This document shows, piece by piece, positions 37,386 through 47,347 of a stretch of DNA of 64,000 nt. How positions within the stretch are numbered: position 1 is the first letter of the stretch; each line of letters begins with the position of its first letter. This DNA is from Meridianimarinicoccus aquatilis (GTDB taxonomy: Bacteria; Pseudomonadota; Alphaproteobacteria; Rhodobacterales; Rhodobacteraceae): the NCBI RefSeq assembly GCF_004358675.1, contig NZ_SMZO01000010.1, positions 44,452-108,451 of the forward strand, given 5' to 3'. Below the pieces are notes generated by a model. It was not told the DNA's origin, searched no databases, and was given only the letters and a program-made list of their open reading frames with translations. Made by a program: the position numbers and the translations under genes.

Positions 37386-38912
37386 TTGACATCGCTTGAC
37401 GACACTAGCCCGCCGCCGCCCCGCCCCGAACACTTCAACATGGCGGCGCACGTGTTGCGCCGGGCTACGGGCCAGCCTGACAAGGTTGCGCTGACCATCA
37501 TGCAAAAAGGCAAAGCCGAAGAGCTGACCTATGGCGCTTTGGCCAAGCGGGTCTATGACATCGCCGGGGCGTTGCGTGCGCGCGGTATTTCAGATGGCGC
37601 GCCGGTCTTGCTCAGGCTGGGCAACACGGTGGAGTTTCCGTTGGTGTTTCTGGGCTGCATTGCTGCGGGGTTGGTACCGGTGGTGACATCCGCACAACTG
37701 ACCCAGCCCGAAATCACCAAGATGTCGGCACAGGTGGCACCTGTGTTGATCGTCTCTGAAGCAGGTCTTTCGCTGCCCGACCCTATGCCTTGCAAGATGT
37801 GTGCGCCCGGCGATTTGACCGGCGTCGCCCCTGCCATGCCCAGCCCCGGTGACCCGAGCGGGCCCGCCTATATCGTTTTCACGTCGGGCACATCGGGCGT
37901 GCCTCGCCCGGTGCTGCACGCGCACCGCGCCCTTTGGGCTCGCGGTATGATGATCGACGGATGGTATGGTCTGCGCTCGGACGACAGGGTGCTTCATGCC
38001 GGGGCGTTCAATTGGACCTACACACTGGGCTGTGGCCTGCTGGATCCGTGGAGCGTGGGCGCCACTGCGCTGATCCCGGCAGCCGGGACCCCGCCCACCG
38101 ATTTGCCAACGTTGATCGCACAGTATCGCGCCAGCATCTTTGCCGCAGCGCCCGGCGTGTACCGACAGATGCTGCGCGGGGTCGTCCCGCCATGCCCGGC
38201 GCTGCGGCATGGACTTTCAGCAGGTGAGAAGATGGCCCCATCGTTGCACTCCGCCGTTTCCACGGCCATGGGCGTGCAAGTCCATGAAGCGTTTGGAATG
38301 TCCGAATGTTCCACCTTCATTTCCGGCAGCCCCGCACGCCCGGCCCCGGCCGACACTTTGGGATTCGCGCAAGCCGGGCGGCGTGTCGCAATTTTGGGCT
38401 CAGACGGTCAACCTGTTCCCCGCAACACCCCCGGCGTCATCGCTATTGGTGCCGATGATCCGGGCCTCATGCTGGGCTATGTCGCCGCACCGAATGAAAC
38501 GAAGGCACGCTTCACGCCGGATCATGCGTGGTTTTTGACCGGCGACTGGGGCGCAATGGGGCCGGATGGGGCCATCAGCTATTTGGGGCGACACGATGAC
38601 ATGATGAATGCAGGGGGCTATCGCTTGTCGCCTTTAGAGGTCGAAACTGCTTTGACCGCGCACCCCGATGTGACCGAGGCAGCGGCCTTTGAAGTCGCGC
38701 TAGGCCCCGGCAAGACCACCATCGCACTGGCCTACACCGCGACAGCCCCCTGTTCAAAAGTTGACTTGGAAGCGTTTGCAGCCGCACGGTTGGCCCGTTA
38801 CAAGGTGCCCAGACTGTTTTTGCATGTGGCCGCACTTCCCCGCGGCGCGAATGGAAAGATCCTGCGTCGCCAGTTGCGCCAAGACTTCGAGGACTCCAAT
38901 GGTCAAGCTTGA
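37386..38912 (+). CDS. AMP-dependent acyl-CoA synthetase
   Basis: 508 residues. Adenylation motifs: YIVFTSGTSGVPRP, where the usual Lys of the P-loop is Arg; HEAFGMSE; TGDWG; GRHDDMMNAGGYRLSP; and the A10 lysine in PRGANGKILRRQL. Resembles benzoate- or medium-chain acyl-CoA ligases. A TTG start at 37386 is used; the ATG at 37440 (MAAHVLRRATG) is the main alternative. The stop overlaps the next gene by 14 bp. Substrate unknown. Confidence 0.85.
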   Translation: MTSLDDTSPPPPRPEHFNMAAHVLRRATGQPDKVALTIMQKGKAEELTYGALAKRVYDIAGALRARGISDGAPVLLRLGNTVEFPLVFLGCIAAGLVPVVTSAQLTQPEITKMSAQVAPVLIVSEAGLSLPDPMPCKMCAPGDLTGVAPAMPSPGDPSGPAYIVFTSGTSGVPRPVLHAHRALWARGMMIDGWYGLRSDDRVLHAGAFNWTYTLGCGLLDPWSVGATALIPAAGTPPTDLPTLIAQYRASIFAAAPGVYRQMLRGVVPPCPALRHGLSAGEKMAPSLHSAVSTAMGVQVHEAFGMSECSTFISGSPARPAPADTLGFAQAGRRVAILGSDGQPVPRNTPGVIAIGADDPGLMLGYVAAPNETKARFTPDHAWFLTGDWGAMGPDGAISYLGRHDDMMNAGGYRLSPLEVETALTAHPDVTEAAAFEVALGPGKTTIALAYTATAPCSKVDLEAFAAARLARYKVPRLFLHVAALPRGANGKILRRQLRQDFEDSNGQA

Positions 38913-39540
38913 TATCTTTTCCGACCCTATTTGCCCCTGGTGCCTGATCGGCAAGACCCAATTGGACCGCGCGTTGGCACAGCGGCCCGGCCACCCTTTC
39001 AAGATCGTATGGCACCCGTTTCAACTGAACCCGGACATGCCGGCAGAAGGCATGGACCGCCGCGAATACCTTGAAACCAAGTTCGGCGGGCGCGACCGTG
39101 CCGTAAAGGTCTATTCGCAAATCGACGATGCCGCGCGCGCGATCGGGTTGGAATTGAACTTTGAGGGAATCAAGCGAACCCCCAACACGCGCAACGCCCA
39201 CCGGCTCATTCTTTGGTCCGAAATCGAAGACAAACAGGATGCAGTCGTGGATGCCCTGTTCACCGCCTATTTCATCGACGGTCGAGATATCGGCGATGTT
39301 GATGTACTTGCGGATATTGCCGACGCGTCGGGTCTCGATGCGGCAGTCGTTCGGCGTCTTTTGTCTGGCGACAGCGACATTTCCGAAATCGTGGACCGCG
39401 ATGCAACCGCACGTGCAATGGGGCTGAGCAGTGTGCCGACATTCATCGTTGGCGGACAGCACGCCGTACCCGGCGCACAACCTGCGGAATTGTGGCTGCA
39501 AGTCATTGACGAAATGACCGGCGCGCAGAAAACAGCCTGA
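38899..39540 (+). CDS. DsbA-family oxidoreductase (FrnE-like)
   Basis: 213 residues. Thioredoxin fold with an inserted helical domain and active-site CPWC (C12-C15), then a long FrnE-type body (VWHPFQLNPDMPAEGMDRREYLETKFGG). The cis-proline loop SVPTFIVGG is near the C-terminus. No signal peptide, so cytoplasmic. FrnE-type proteins act as disulfide isomerases or polyketide-related oxidoreductases. It overlaps the acyl-CoA synthetase gene, so the two are translationally linked. Confidence 0.88.
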   Translation: MVKLDIFSDPICPWCLIGKTQLDRALAQRPGHPFKIVWHPFQLNPDMPAEGMDRREYLETKFGGRDRAVKVYSQIDDAARAIGLELNFEGIKRTPNTRNAHRLILWSEIEDKQDAVVDALFTAYFIDGRDIGDVDVLADIADASGLDAAVVRRLLSGDSDISEIVDRDATARAMGLSSVPTFIVGGQHAVPGAQPAELWLQVIDEMTGAQKTA

Positions 39541-39626
39541 GTTCAGCGCGCAGACGCACGACCCCTTGTGCGCAAACGGCTGCAATTTGGCCTCGCGGGG
39601 TCGACTGGAAAGGTCTAGCTGGACCC

Positions 39627-40850
39627 ATGACCTTCCAACCCAAAGCCCCGCTTTCCCGCCCCGAATTCGTGGCGCTTATGGCAATGCTTATGGCAACTAT
39701 CGCCTTCTCATTGGATGCGATGTTGCCCGCACTTCCCCGTATCGCTGCGGAACTTAGCCCCGACTCGCCAAACGATGCGCAATTGATCGTCTCGTTCTTT
39801 GTGCTGGGAATGGGCATCGGAACAATATTTGCCGGCCCGCTGTCAGACAGTTTTGGTCGCAAGACCGTCATCGCCCTGGGGTCATTCACATATTGCGCCG
39901 GGGCAGCCGTTGCATGGCACGCCGAAACGCTGGAATGGCTGCTGATCGGACGCGTCCTTCAGGGTTTTGGCGCCGCTGGGCCAAGGGTCGTGGCGCTGGC
40001 CATCATACGCGATCTCTATTCCGGCCGGGCCATGGCACAGATGGTGTCCTTCGTGATCGTTGTATTCACCTTGGTACCCGCCATCGCACCGACTTTCGGA
40101 GCTGTGCTGATGTCTGTCACAGGCGGTTGGCGTGGTCTTTTCCCATCCTTCATGGTCTTTTCGCTGGTCGGCCTGTTCTGGTTGACCCTTCGCCAACCCG
40201 AAACTCTGCCTCGGGAAAAGCGCCGCCCACCGCAATTGGCCCCGGTTGCTCACGCCACCTTGGAGGTGCTGCGCCACCCGGTCGTGCGTGGAACCATCCT
40301 TGTGCAAATCCTTGCCTTTGCGATGCTTTTCGCCAATCTATCCTCTGTTCAGATGGTGTTCGATAAAACCTTTGGGTTGGCGGACAGCTTTCACCTTTGG
40401 TTCGCGCTGATCGCTGTCGTCGGCGCAATGGGGGGCTTTTTGAACGCAAGGCTGGTGATGCGGCACGGGATGCGCTGGGTGATCACAGGGTCACTTGCAG
40501 TACAGGTGGCCATCTCAGCCGTTTTCGTTGCCGGTATGGCCTTTGATCTGTGGTCCGCTGATCTGCTGTTCTGGGCTTTCCTGATCTGGACCGGCAGTGT
40601 GTTTGCCACGGCCGGGCTGACACTGGGCAACATCAACGCCTTGGCACTTGAACCGATGGGGCACATCGCCGGGACTGCGGCGTCTGTCGTAAGTGCACTT
40701 GGGTCGATCGGTGCCGCGCTGCTGGCGGCGCCTGTCGGTCTTGCCTTTGATGGCACGCCGCTCCCCGTGGCTGGCGGTGTGCTGATCTATGGGGCTTTAG
40801 CGCTGATCTTGATGAAACGGCTTCCGCTGGATCGCCCGACGCCAATTTGA
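39627..40850 (+). CDS. Bcr/CflA-type multidrug efflux MFS transporter
   Basis: 407 residues, twelve predicted membrane segments. Bcr/CflA hallmarks: LDAMLPALPRIAAEL near the start, GPLSDSFGRKTVIALG (motif A) and QGFGAAGPRVVALAIIRDLY. Proton-driven export of drugs or small metabolites in the inner membrane. Plus-strand neighbour of the DsbA-like gene with an 86-bp gap. Confidence 0.9.
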   Translation: MTFQPKAPLSRPEFVALMAMLMATIAFSLDAMLPALPRIAAELSPDSPNDAQLIVSFFVLGMGIGTIFAGPLSDSFGRKTVIALGSFTYCAGAAVAWHAETLEWLLIGRVLQGFGAAGPRVVALAIIRDLYSGRAMAQMVSFVIVVFTLVPAIAPTFGAVLMSVTGGWRGLFPSFMVFSLVGLFWLTLRQPETLPREKRRPPQLAPVAHATLEVLRHPVVRGTILVQILAFAMLFANLSSVQMVFDKTFGLADSFHLWFALIAVVGAMGGFLNARLVMRHGMRWVITGSLAVQVAISAVFVAGMAFDLWSADLLFWAFLIWTGSVFATAGLTLGNINALALEPMGHIAGTAASVVSALGSIGAALLAAPVGLAFDGTPLPVAGGVLIYGALALILMKRLPLDRPTPI

Positions 40851-40880
40851 TCCGACCATATCCGTGCCGCGCCCGCGACA

Positions 40881-42278
40881 TCAGCCTGCGGCACTCATCA
40901 GACCGTCTGCTTTCAGACGTGACAGGGTTTCATCAAGCGCGGTGCGCGCCCGATCAACCAATGTGTCAATTTCGTCTTCGGTGATGATCAGCGGCGGCGA
41001 GATGATCATGCGGTCGCCCACATGGCGCATCACCAGATTATTGGCAAAGCACCGCTCGCGGGCTCTAAGACCCACGGTCCCCTCGGGCGCGGCAAAGCGG
41101 GCCCGCGCGCCTTTGTCAGGTGTCAGTTGAAGCGCCCCCATCATTCCGCAGGTTTCAGCCGACCCGACCAGCGGGTGATCGGCCAACGTGGCCCACGCAG
41201 CGGCAAGATACGGCCCAGTCTGGCGACCGACGCGTCCGGGCAGGTCTTCGTCTTCAAGAATTTTTAGATTCGCCAAGGCAACCGCAGCCGCAACCGGGTG
41301 ACCCGAATAGGTGTAGCCGTGATTAAACTCGATTCCGCCAATCACCTCTGCCACGCGATCTGACATGATGGAACCGCCAATCGGCTGGTAGCCCGAGGAC
41401 AGCCCTTTGGCGATTGTCATGATATCCGGGCGCAGCCCCATGGTCTGGCTGCCGAACCAGTTGCCAGTACGCCCAAAGCCGGTGATCACTTCGTCTGCGA
41501 TCAGCAAGATGTCATGTGCGTCGCAGATCCGCTGGACTTCGGGCCAATACGTGGCCGGCGGTACGATGACGCCGCCCGCGCCCTGCACCGGCTCCGCGAT
41601 GAAAGCGGCTACTTTATCTTCGCCCAGATCGGCAATGACCGTCTCAAGTTCACGCGCACGGGCGATACCAAAATCCTCGGGCGCCATCTCGCCGCCCTCG
41701 GCCCACCAATGGGGCTGGCCGATATGAACGATGCCGGGTATCGGAAGCCCGCCTTGCGCGTGCATGGCCGACATCCCCCCCAGCGATGCCCCCCCCATGG
41801 TGGAGCCGTGATAGGCATTGCGCCGGGATATGATGATCTGCTTTTCAGGCTCGCCCTGCGCCGCCCAGAATTGCCGCACAAGACGGATGTTCGTATCATT
41901 CGCTTCAGACCCGGAACCGGCGAAGAAGACGTGGTTCAAATCCCCCGGCGCAAGTTCAGCCAGTTTGGCGGCCAGCGCGATGGCCGGCACATGGGTGGTC
42001 TGAAAGAACGTATTATAAAACGGCAATTCGCGCATTTGGGCTGCGGCAGCTTCAGCCAGCGCATCCCGGCCATAGCCAGCATTGACGCACCACAGCCCGG
42101 CCATGCCGTCTAGAATGCGGTTCCCCTCGCTATCGGTGAGCCAGCACCCCTCACCGCGCAAGATCACGCGCGCACCGGTTTGCGCCAGACCTTCTGCATG
42201 GGTGAACGGATGCATATGGTGCGCGGCGTCCAGCGCCTGAAGCTCTGCCGTGGGCAGATGATTGGTGATGCGCGTCAT
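40881..42278 (-). CDS. Class III aminotransferase (putrescine/spermidine-type, SpuC-like)
   Basis: 465 residues. PLP lysine K291 (IAKGLSSGYQPIGG), GSGSEANDTN at 121-130, AYHGSTMGG near 156-163, ADEVITGFGRTGNWFG at 261-276. The opening DAAHHMHPFTHAEGL is like putrescine-pyruvate aminotransferases. It is the third class III transaminase in the window. Expected substrates are diamines or omega-amino acids with pyruvate as acceptor. Divergent from the AsnC-domain gene. Confidence 0.87.
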   Translation of the reverse strand: MTRITNHLPTAELQALDAAHHMHPFTHAEGLAQTGARVILRGEGCWLTDSEGNRILDGMAGLWCVNAGYGRDALAEAAAAQMRELPFYNTFFQTTHVPAIALAAKLAELAPGDLNHVFFAGSGSEANDTNIRLVRQFWAAQGEPEKQIIISRRNAYHGSTMGGASLGGMSAMHAQGGLPIPGIVHIGQPHWWAEGGEMAPEDFGIARARELETVIADLGEDKVAAFIAEPVQGAGGVIVPPATYWPEVQRICDAHDILLIADEVITGFGRTGNWFGSQTMGLRPDIMTIAKGLSSGYQPIGGSIMSDRVAEVIGGIEFNHGYTYSGHPVAAAVALANLKILEDEDLPGRVGRQTGPYLAAAWATLADHPLVGSAETCGMMGALQLTPDKGARARFAAPEGTVGLRARERCFANNLVMRHVGDRMIISPPLIITEDEIDTLVDRARTALDETLSRLKADGLMSAAG

Positions 42279-42400
42279 GGGAAAGCCTTTTAGAGGTGCC
42301 TGCCAGAAATCTACTCCCGGCGAGCACGCCCCGCAAGGACCGATGGACCACGCGCGCCCCCTGCGGTAAGGGTGGTCCCAGTCAACTGACAGGGGCCAAT

Positions 42401-42637
42401 ATGAACTGCGTCTTCGTGCAAATCCGCTGCAAACCCGGCACTGCTTACCGCGTTGCCGATGACATCACACTGCGCGAAATTCACTCAGAATTGTATTCCA
42501 CAAGCGGCGACTACGATCTGCTGCTCAAACTTTACATTCCCGCTACCGAGGATGTTGGCAAGTTCATCAACGACAACATCATGGACATAGACGGTATTGA
42601 GCGCACCTTGACAACATTGACCTTCAAGGCGTTCTGA
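42401..42637 (+). CDS. Stand-alone Lrp/AsnC ligand-binding domain protein
   Basis: 78 residues, essentially only the alpha/beta RAM (AsnC_trans_reg) domain: VFVQIRCKPGTAYRVADDI, HSELYSTSGDYDLLLKLYIP, IERTLTTLTF. No helix-turn-helix, so it cannot bind DNA by itself. Such SMART-type proteins may form mixed oligomers with full Lrp proteins or bind amino acids. AGGGG precedes the start. Upstream (42350-42377) a TGGACCAC...GTGGTCCCA inverted repeat may be an operator. Confidence 0.85.
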   Translation: MNCVFVQIRCKPGTAYRVADDITLREIHSELYSTSGDYDLLLKLYIPATEDVGKFINDNIMDIDGIERTLTTLTFKAF

Positions 42638-42713
42638 ACCCGGTCTCGACAATCTTCCGCAACCGCGTTCTAACCGCTGTGCAAGCGTCATGAGAACGCA
42701 AGGGAGATAAGAC

Positions 42714-43700
42714 ATGCACACAAAATCCGCGAAGACGGTCGTCATTGATAGCTTTGGCGGCCCAGAGGTATTGCGCGTTGAAGAGCGCCCCGTGGGTGAG
42801 CCTGGCCCCGGTGAAATCCGGATCCGCCACGAAGCCTGCGGTCTGAACTTCATTGACGTGTATCAGCGCACTGGACTTTACCCGCAGCAATTGCCCGCCG
42901 CCTTGGGGCGCGAAGCGGCAGGCGTGGTTGAAGCGGTTGGGGAAGGCGTCACGCATCTGCAAGCGGGTGACCGTGCGGCCTATGCCAGCGGCGTCTCTGG
43001 CGCGTATTGCGAAGCCTGCGTGCTGCCTGCCTCGCAGGTCTGCCCGCTGCCTGACGGCATTTCCTTCGAGGAAGGCGCGGCGATGATGCTGAAGGGTCTG
43101 ACGGTCAATTACCTGTTTGGCCGAACCGTTCCGATTGCCCGTGGTGACACAGTGCTGTTTCACGCTGCGGCGGGCGGTGTCGGTCTGATCGCCTGCCAAT
43201 GGGCGCGGGACGAAGGCATCAACCTGATCGCAACGGCAGGCACAGACGAGAAGTGCGCGCTGGCAAAGGAACATGGCGCAACGCATGTCATCAATTATCA
43301 GACCGAGGACTTTGTTGCCCGTGTCAAGGAACTGACTGGCGGCAAAGGGGTCGATGTGGTGATGGACAGTGTCGGCGCGGATACGTTCGAAGGATCGCTG
43401 GATTGCCTGAAAGGGCTGGGGATGATGATTTCCTTCGGCAACGCCTCTGGCAAGGTGCCGCCCTTTGATCTGGGCATTCTGGCTGCAAAAGGGTCATTGA
43501 AGATCACGCGCCCAACGCTGTTTGGACATATCGCAGATCATGAAACCTGCCAGAAAATGGCCCAGGAATTGTTTGCCAAAGTTCTGAGCGGGGCAGTCAA
43601 AATCCGGATCGATCAGCGCTTTCCACTGACCGAAGTTGCCGAGGCGCACAGAACGCTGGAAGCCCGCAAGACGACTGGTGCGACCATTCTGACCGTCTGA
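42714..43700 (+). CDS. NADPH:quinone oxidoreductase
   Basis: 328 residues, zinc-free MDR family. LGREAAGVVEAVG, the nucleotide-binding HAAAGGVGLIACQWA, and ATAGTDEKCALAKEHGATHVINY are all typical of quinone oxidoreductase 1. Reduces quinones by NADPH. GGGAG lies 8 nt upstream of the ATG. Confidence 0.93.
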   Translation: MHTKSAKTVVIDSFGGPEVLRVEERPVGEPGPGEIRIRHEACGLNFIDVYQRTGLYPQQLPAALGREAAGVVEAVGEGVTHLQAGDRAAYASGVSGAYCEACVLPASQVCPLPDGISFEEGAAMMLKGLTVNYLFGRTVPIARGDTVLFHAAAGGVGLIACQWARDEGINLIATAGTDEKCALAKEHGATHVINYQTEDFVARVKELTGGKGVDVVMDSVGADTFEGSLDCLKGLGMMISFGNASGKVPPFDLGILAAKGSLKITRPTLFGHIADHETCQKMAQELFAKVLSGAVKIRIDQRFPLTEVAEAHRTLEARKTTGATILTV

Positions 43701-43707
43701 AACGCGT

Positions 43708-43728
43708 CGGGGGCCGATTTGGCCCCCG
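43708..43728. terminator. Hairpin between convergent qor and phoB genes
   Basis: 8-bp perfect GC-rich stem, GATTT loop, no T run on either side. Confidence 0.45.
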
Positions 43729-43739
43729 CACGCCCGTTC

Positions 43740-44435
43740 CTAGCCCAGAGCATAGCCCGCACCGCGGACTGTGCGAACCGGATCGTCGCCCCCAAACTGG
43801 CACAGAGCCTTGCGCAAGCGCCCGATATGCACATCGACGGTTCTGGTATCGACATAGATGTCGCGCCCCCAGACCCGGTCCAGCAACTGCTCCCGACTCC
43901 AAACGCGGCCAGGTTTTTCCATGAATGTCGACAAAAGGCGGAACTCGGTCGGGCCAAGCTTCAGTGAATTACCATCGCGGAACACCTTGTGGCTTTCCGA
44001 ATCCAGCGTGATGCCATCAAACTCAAGAACCTGACCGACCGTTGCCGGGCGCGTGCGCCGCAACTGCGACCGAACGCGGGCCATTAATTCGACGACAGAA
44101 TATGGCTTTATGACATAGTCGTCTGCACCGGTTTCCAAGCCCCGCACACGGTCGACTTCTTCAGAACGCGCCGACAGCATGATGATTGGCACGTTGCGGG
44201 TTTCAGCCTTGGTTTTGAGCTGGCGGCACACTTCGATGCCCGAAACATTAGGTAGCATCCAATCGAGCACAATAAGATCTGGTGCCGATTCTTTGACCAG
44301 CATCAAGGCTTCTTCACCATTGACCGCGCGAGAGACCCCATAGCCTTCGGATTCAAGGTTATAGGCCAGAACTTCACGCTGTGACGGCTCGTCTTCGACG
44401 ATCAACACATTGGGCTGAGAAGCAGCGCTGGACAT
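43740..44435 (-). CDS. phoB: Phosphate regulon response regulator PhoB
   Basis: 231 residues. Receiver domain with phospho-acceptor D58 (IVLDWMLP) and EDEP acidic pocket, then an OmpR-type winged helix with FRLLSTFMEKPGRVWSREQLLDRVWG and VDVHIGRLRKAL. Activates Pho-box promoters under phosphate limitation. Starts 1 bp after the phoU stop. Its sensor phoR is not in this window. Confidence 0.96.
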   Translation of the reverse strand: MSSAASQPNVLIVEDEPSQREVLAYNLESEGYGVSRAVNGEEALMLVKESAPDLIVLDWMLPNVSGIEVCRQLKTKAETRNVPIIMLSARSEEVDRVRGLETGADDYVIKPYSVVELMARVRSQLRRTRPATVGQVLEFDGITLDSESHKVFRDGNSLKLGPTEFRLLSTFMEKPGRVWSREQLLDRVWGRDIYVDTRTVDVHIGRLRKALCQFGGDDPVRTVRGAGYALG

Positions 44436-44436
44436 G

Positions 44437-45156
44437 TCAGTTTTCCTTGGTGTTCGCCATGAATGATGTCAGGTCTTGCTTGGGCCGCACATCTGTCGGC
44501 ATATCGCCGGTCACGAGATAGATCACCTGATCGGCGATAGACGTCACGTGATCGCCCATGCGTTCAATGTTCTTCCCAATGAAATGCAGGTGCATGCACG
44601 CTGTGATGTTGCGCGGATCTTCCATCATGAACGTAAGGAACTGTCGGAACAGCGAGTTGTACATCTGATCCACATCGGCATCGCGCTGGCGCACGTCTTC
44701 GGCCAAATTAACATCGCGCATGATATACGCGTCGAGCGCGTCTTTCAGCATGAGCTCAACGGCCTGCGCCATGCGGCGAATGTCTGACGGCGCCCCTTCC
44801 ATCTGGCTCATTTGCACCAGCACCGAATTACGCTTTGCGATATTCTTGGCGTAATCGCCGATCCGCTCAAGGTTGCCGCTCACTTTAAGGACGGTGAGCA
44901 CGGTGCGCAGATCGCTGGCTGCGGGCGCGCGAAGGGCAATCACCTGCGCGGCCTGCTCATTGATCAGCACCTCAAGCCGGTCAATGGCACGGTCACGGTT
45001 GCGCACGTCATTGGCAAGTTCTTCGTCCCGCATTTCCAAAGACCGCGCGGCATCAAGAATGGCGCTTTCGACAAGCCCACCCATTTTCATGATGTGTGCC
45101 TGTATCGCCTCAAGATCACGGTCAAAGGCAGACGCGATATGTTGTTCGTTCGGCAA
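44437..45156 (-). CDS. phoU: Phosphate transport regulator PhoU
   Basis: 239 residues, two three-helix PhoU repeats with the acidic metal-site motifs (SGNLERIGDYAKNIA; IGKNIERMGDHVTSIAD). It connects the PstSCAB transporter state to PhoR-PhoB signalling. It starts at TTG (45156), supported by an AAAGGA site 8-9 nt upstream and by the absence of a good ATG nearby. Confidence 0.96.
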   Translation of the reverse strand: MPNEQHIASAFDRDLEAIQAHIMKMGGLVESAILDAARSLEMRDEELANDVRNRDRAIDRLEVLINEQAAQVIALRAPAASDLRTVLTVLKVSGNLERIGDYAKNIAKRNSVLVQMSQMEGAPSDIRRMAQAVELMLKDALDAYIMRDVNLAEDVRQRDADVDQMYNSLFRQFLTFMMEDPRNITACMHLHFIGKNIERMGDHVTSIADQVIYLVTGDMPTDVRPKQDLTSFMANTKEN

Positions 45157-45173
45157 TGTAAAAGTCCTTTGAT

Positions 45174-45971
45174 TCAGCCGATACGGCCGGTGATATAGGC
45201 TTCGGTACGGGGATCTTTCGGATTGGTGAAAATCTCGTTCGTGGCTCCGAATTCCACCAGATCACCAAGATGGAAGAACGCGGTCTTCTGGCTGACGCGG
45301 GCGGCTTGCTGCATGGAGTGGGTCACGATCACCACCGAATAGTTCGCACGCAACTCGTCGATCAATTCCTCGACCTGGGCCGTTGCGATCGGGTCGAGCG
45401 CGGAACACGGCTCGTCCATCAGAAGAACCTCGGGTTCTGTCGCGATGGCACGGGCGATGCACAGCCGCTGCTGCTGGCCGCCAGACAAACCGGTGCCCGG
45501 TGCGTGCAACCGATCCTTTACTTCGTTCCAAATCGCCCCGCGGCGCAAGGATTTCTCTACGATCTCATCAAGATCCGCTTTGGTTTTGGCCAAACCGTGA
45601 ATGCGCGGGCCATAGGCGATGTTGTCATAGATCGATTTCGGGAACGGGTTGGGCTTTTGGAACACCATCCCAACCTTCGCGCGAAGCTGAACCGGATCAA
45701 CCTTGCTGTCATAAATATCTTCACCGTCCAGCGTGATGTTGCCAGTCACCCGGCACACATCAATCGTGTCGTTCATTCGGTTCAGACAGCGCAGGAAAGT
45801 GGACTTGCCACACCCCGAAGGCCCGATGAAAGCAGTCACAGTGTTGTCTTCAATGTCGACGTCAATGCCCTTGATCGCCTCGGTTTCACCGTAGAACACG
45901 TGGACGTCGCGCCCGGCAAACTTGATCGTGTTGGTGGTCACGTCACGCTCCAAAATTCTCATGTCGTTCAT
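45174..45971 (-). CDS. pstB: Phosphate ABC transporter ATP-binding protein PstB
   Basis: 265 residues. Walker [10 protein letters not shown] at 50-58, LSGGQQQR signature, Walker B VLLMDEP followed by [10 protein letters not shown]-loop VTHSM. The [14 protein letters not shown] opening and [17 protein letters not shown] are specific to PstB. It lies 14 bp downstream of pstA and 17 bp upstream of phoU. Confidence 0.97.
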   Translation of the reverse strand: MNDMRILERDVTTNTIKFAGRDVHVFYGETEAIKGIDVDIEDNTVTAFIGPSGCGKSTFLRCLNRMNDTIDVCRVTGNITLDGEDIYDSKVDPVQLRAKVGMVFQKPNPFPKSIYDNIAYGPRIHGLAKTKADLDEIVEKSLRRGAIWNEVKDRLHAPGTGLSGGQQQRLCIARAIATEPEVLLMDEPCSALDPIATAQVEELIDELRANYSVVIVTHSMQQAARVSQKTAFFHLGDLVEFGATNEIFTNPKDPRTEAYITGRIG

Positions 45972-45985
45972 TACATCTACTCCGT

Positions 45986-47347
45986 TTACCAGCGACGCTC
46001 AAATCGACGACGAAGGATGATCGCTACAAGGTTCATGAGGACCAGCATGACCAAAAGGACAATGATGGCACCGGACGCACGTTCAAAGAAGGCCGGGTCG
46101 GACCGCTGGGTCCAGTTATAGACCTGCACAGGCAGCGCGGTGGACGGGTCAAACAGACCCTCTGGGGGCATGCCCGGATACTCGCGGACAAAAGCCACCA
46201 TGCCGATCAAAAGCAACGGCGCAGTTTCGCCAAGCGCCTGCGCCAGACCGATGATTGCGCCTGTCAGGATACCGGGCATGGCCAGCGGCAGCACGTGATG
46301 AAAGACCGTCTGCATTTTCGACGCTCCAACCCCGAGAGCCGCATCCTTGATCGATGGCGGCACCGATTTCAACGAAGCGCGGGTCGAGATGATAATCGTG
46401 GGCAGGGTCATCAGCGTGAGCACCAAGCCGCCCACAACAGGGGCAGACTGCGGAAGGTGTGCGAAGTTGATGAAGATCGCCAGACCAAGGATCCCAAAAA
46501 CAATCGACGGAACAGCCGCCAGATTAGAAATATTCACTTCGATCACATCCGTGACCCAGTTTTTCGGCGCGAACTCTTCCAAGTAAATCGATGCGGCCAC
46601 ACCAATGGGCAATGCCAGAACCAGAACCACAAGCATCATGTAGACAGAACCAAGGATCGCCACCCCAAGGCCTGCGGCCTCTGGGCGCTGGTCTGATGCG
46701 TCTGGGGCAGTAAGGAAACCGGGGTTGATTGCTGTGGTCATATAGCCAGCTGCGGCCATCTCATCAGCCGCCATAAGCTGCTCCGGTGTGACATTGCCAT
46801 CCAGGGCGGCACTTTCCATCGTCACACGGCCTTTGAAGTAGCCGTCAATGCGCCCGTTCGCGAGGAACTTGAACTGTTGGGTGGTTCCGATCATGTCGGG
46901 GTTTTTCATGACATAATTGCGCAACTGCCCGGCTGCTTCTTTCGAGATCATGTCACCGATCATCTTGTCGGTCAGCCCTTCGATATCGCTGCCCATCTCT
47001 TGAACCATGGCTTGGGCAGCCTGCTTGATCAGCGGCGTGTAGCCGAAGGTCATGACCTTGGCGATGTCAGCGGGATCACGATTGCCATTCTTGTCCAGCA
47101 CATCGGCGCGCAGTTCGACATCCATGACGATGTAGGTCTGCTTGAACGACGGCAGGCCGTTCCCCAGGATCGAGATCAGCAGCACGACCAGCGACATCAA
47201 GCCAACTGCGATAGCTGTCAGTCCATAGGCACGGAAACGCTTTTCAGATGCGTTTCGCTTCTTGGTTCTGCTGGACTGCTCATAGAGAGACGAAGGCGCC
47301 GAGGGCGCGGCCGCCGGCGACACGGGCGATGCGGATGCGTCGGTCAT
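45986..47347 (-). CDS. pstA: Phosphate ABC transporter permease PstA
   Basis: 453 residues, longer than the roughly 290 of E. coli. An N-terminal cytoplasmic stretch and one membrane segment are followed by a periplasmic domain of about 150 residues ([21 protein letters not shown]...), then the usual permease core with the EAA motif [25 protein letters not shown]. This long form is usual in alphaproteobacteria. ATGA overlap with pstC. Confidence 0.94.
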   Translation of the reverse strand: MTDASASPVSPAAAPSAPSSLYEQSSRTKKRNASEKRFRAYGLTAIAVGLMSLVVLLISILGNGLPSFKQTYIVMDVELRADVLDKNGNRDPADIAKVMTFGYTPLIKQAAQAMVQEMGSDIEGLTDKMIGDMISKEAAGQLRNYVMKNPDMIGTTQQFKFLANGRIDGYFKGRVTMESAALDGNVTPEQLMAADEMAAAGYMTTAINPGFLTAPDASDQRPEAAGLGVAILGSVYMMLVVLVLALPIGVAASIYLEEFAPKNWVTDVIEVNISNLAAVPSIVFGILGLAIFINFAHLPQSAPVVGGLVLTLMTLPTIIISTRASLKSVPPSIKDAALGVGASKMQTVFHHVLPLAMPGILTGAIIGLAQALGETAPLLLIGMVAFVREYPGMPPEGLFDPSTALPVQVYNWTQRSDPAFFERASGAIIVLLVMLVLMNLVAIILRRRFERRW

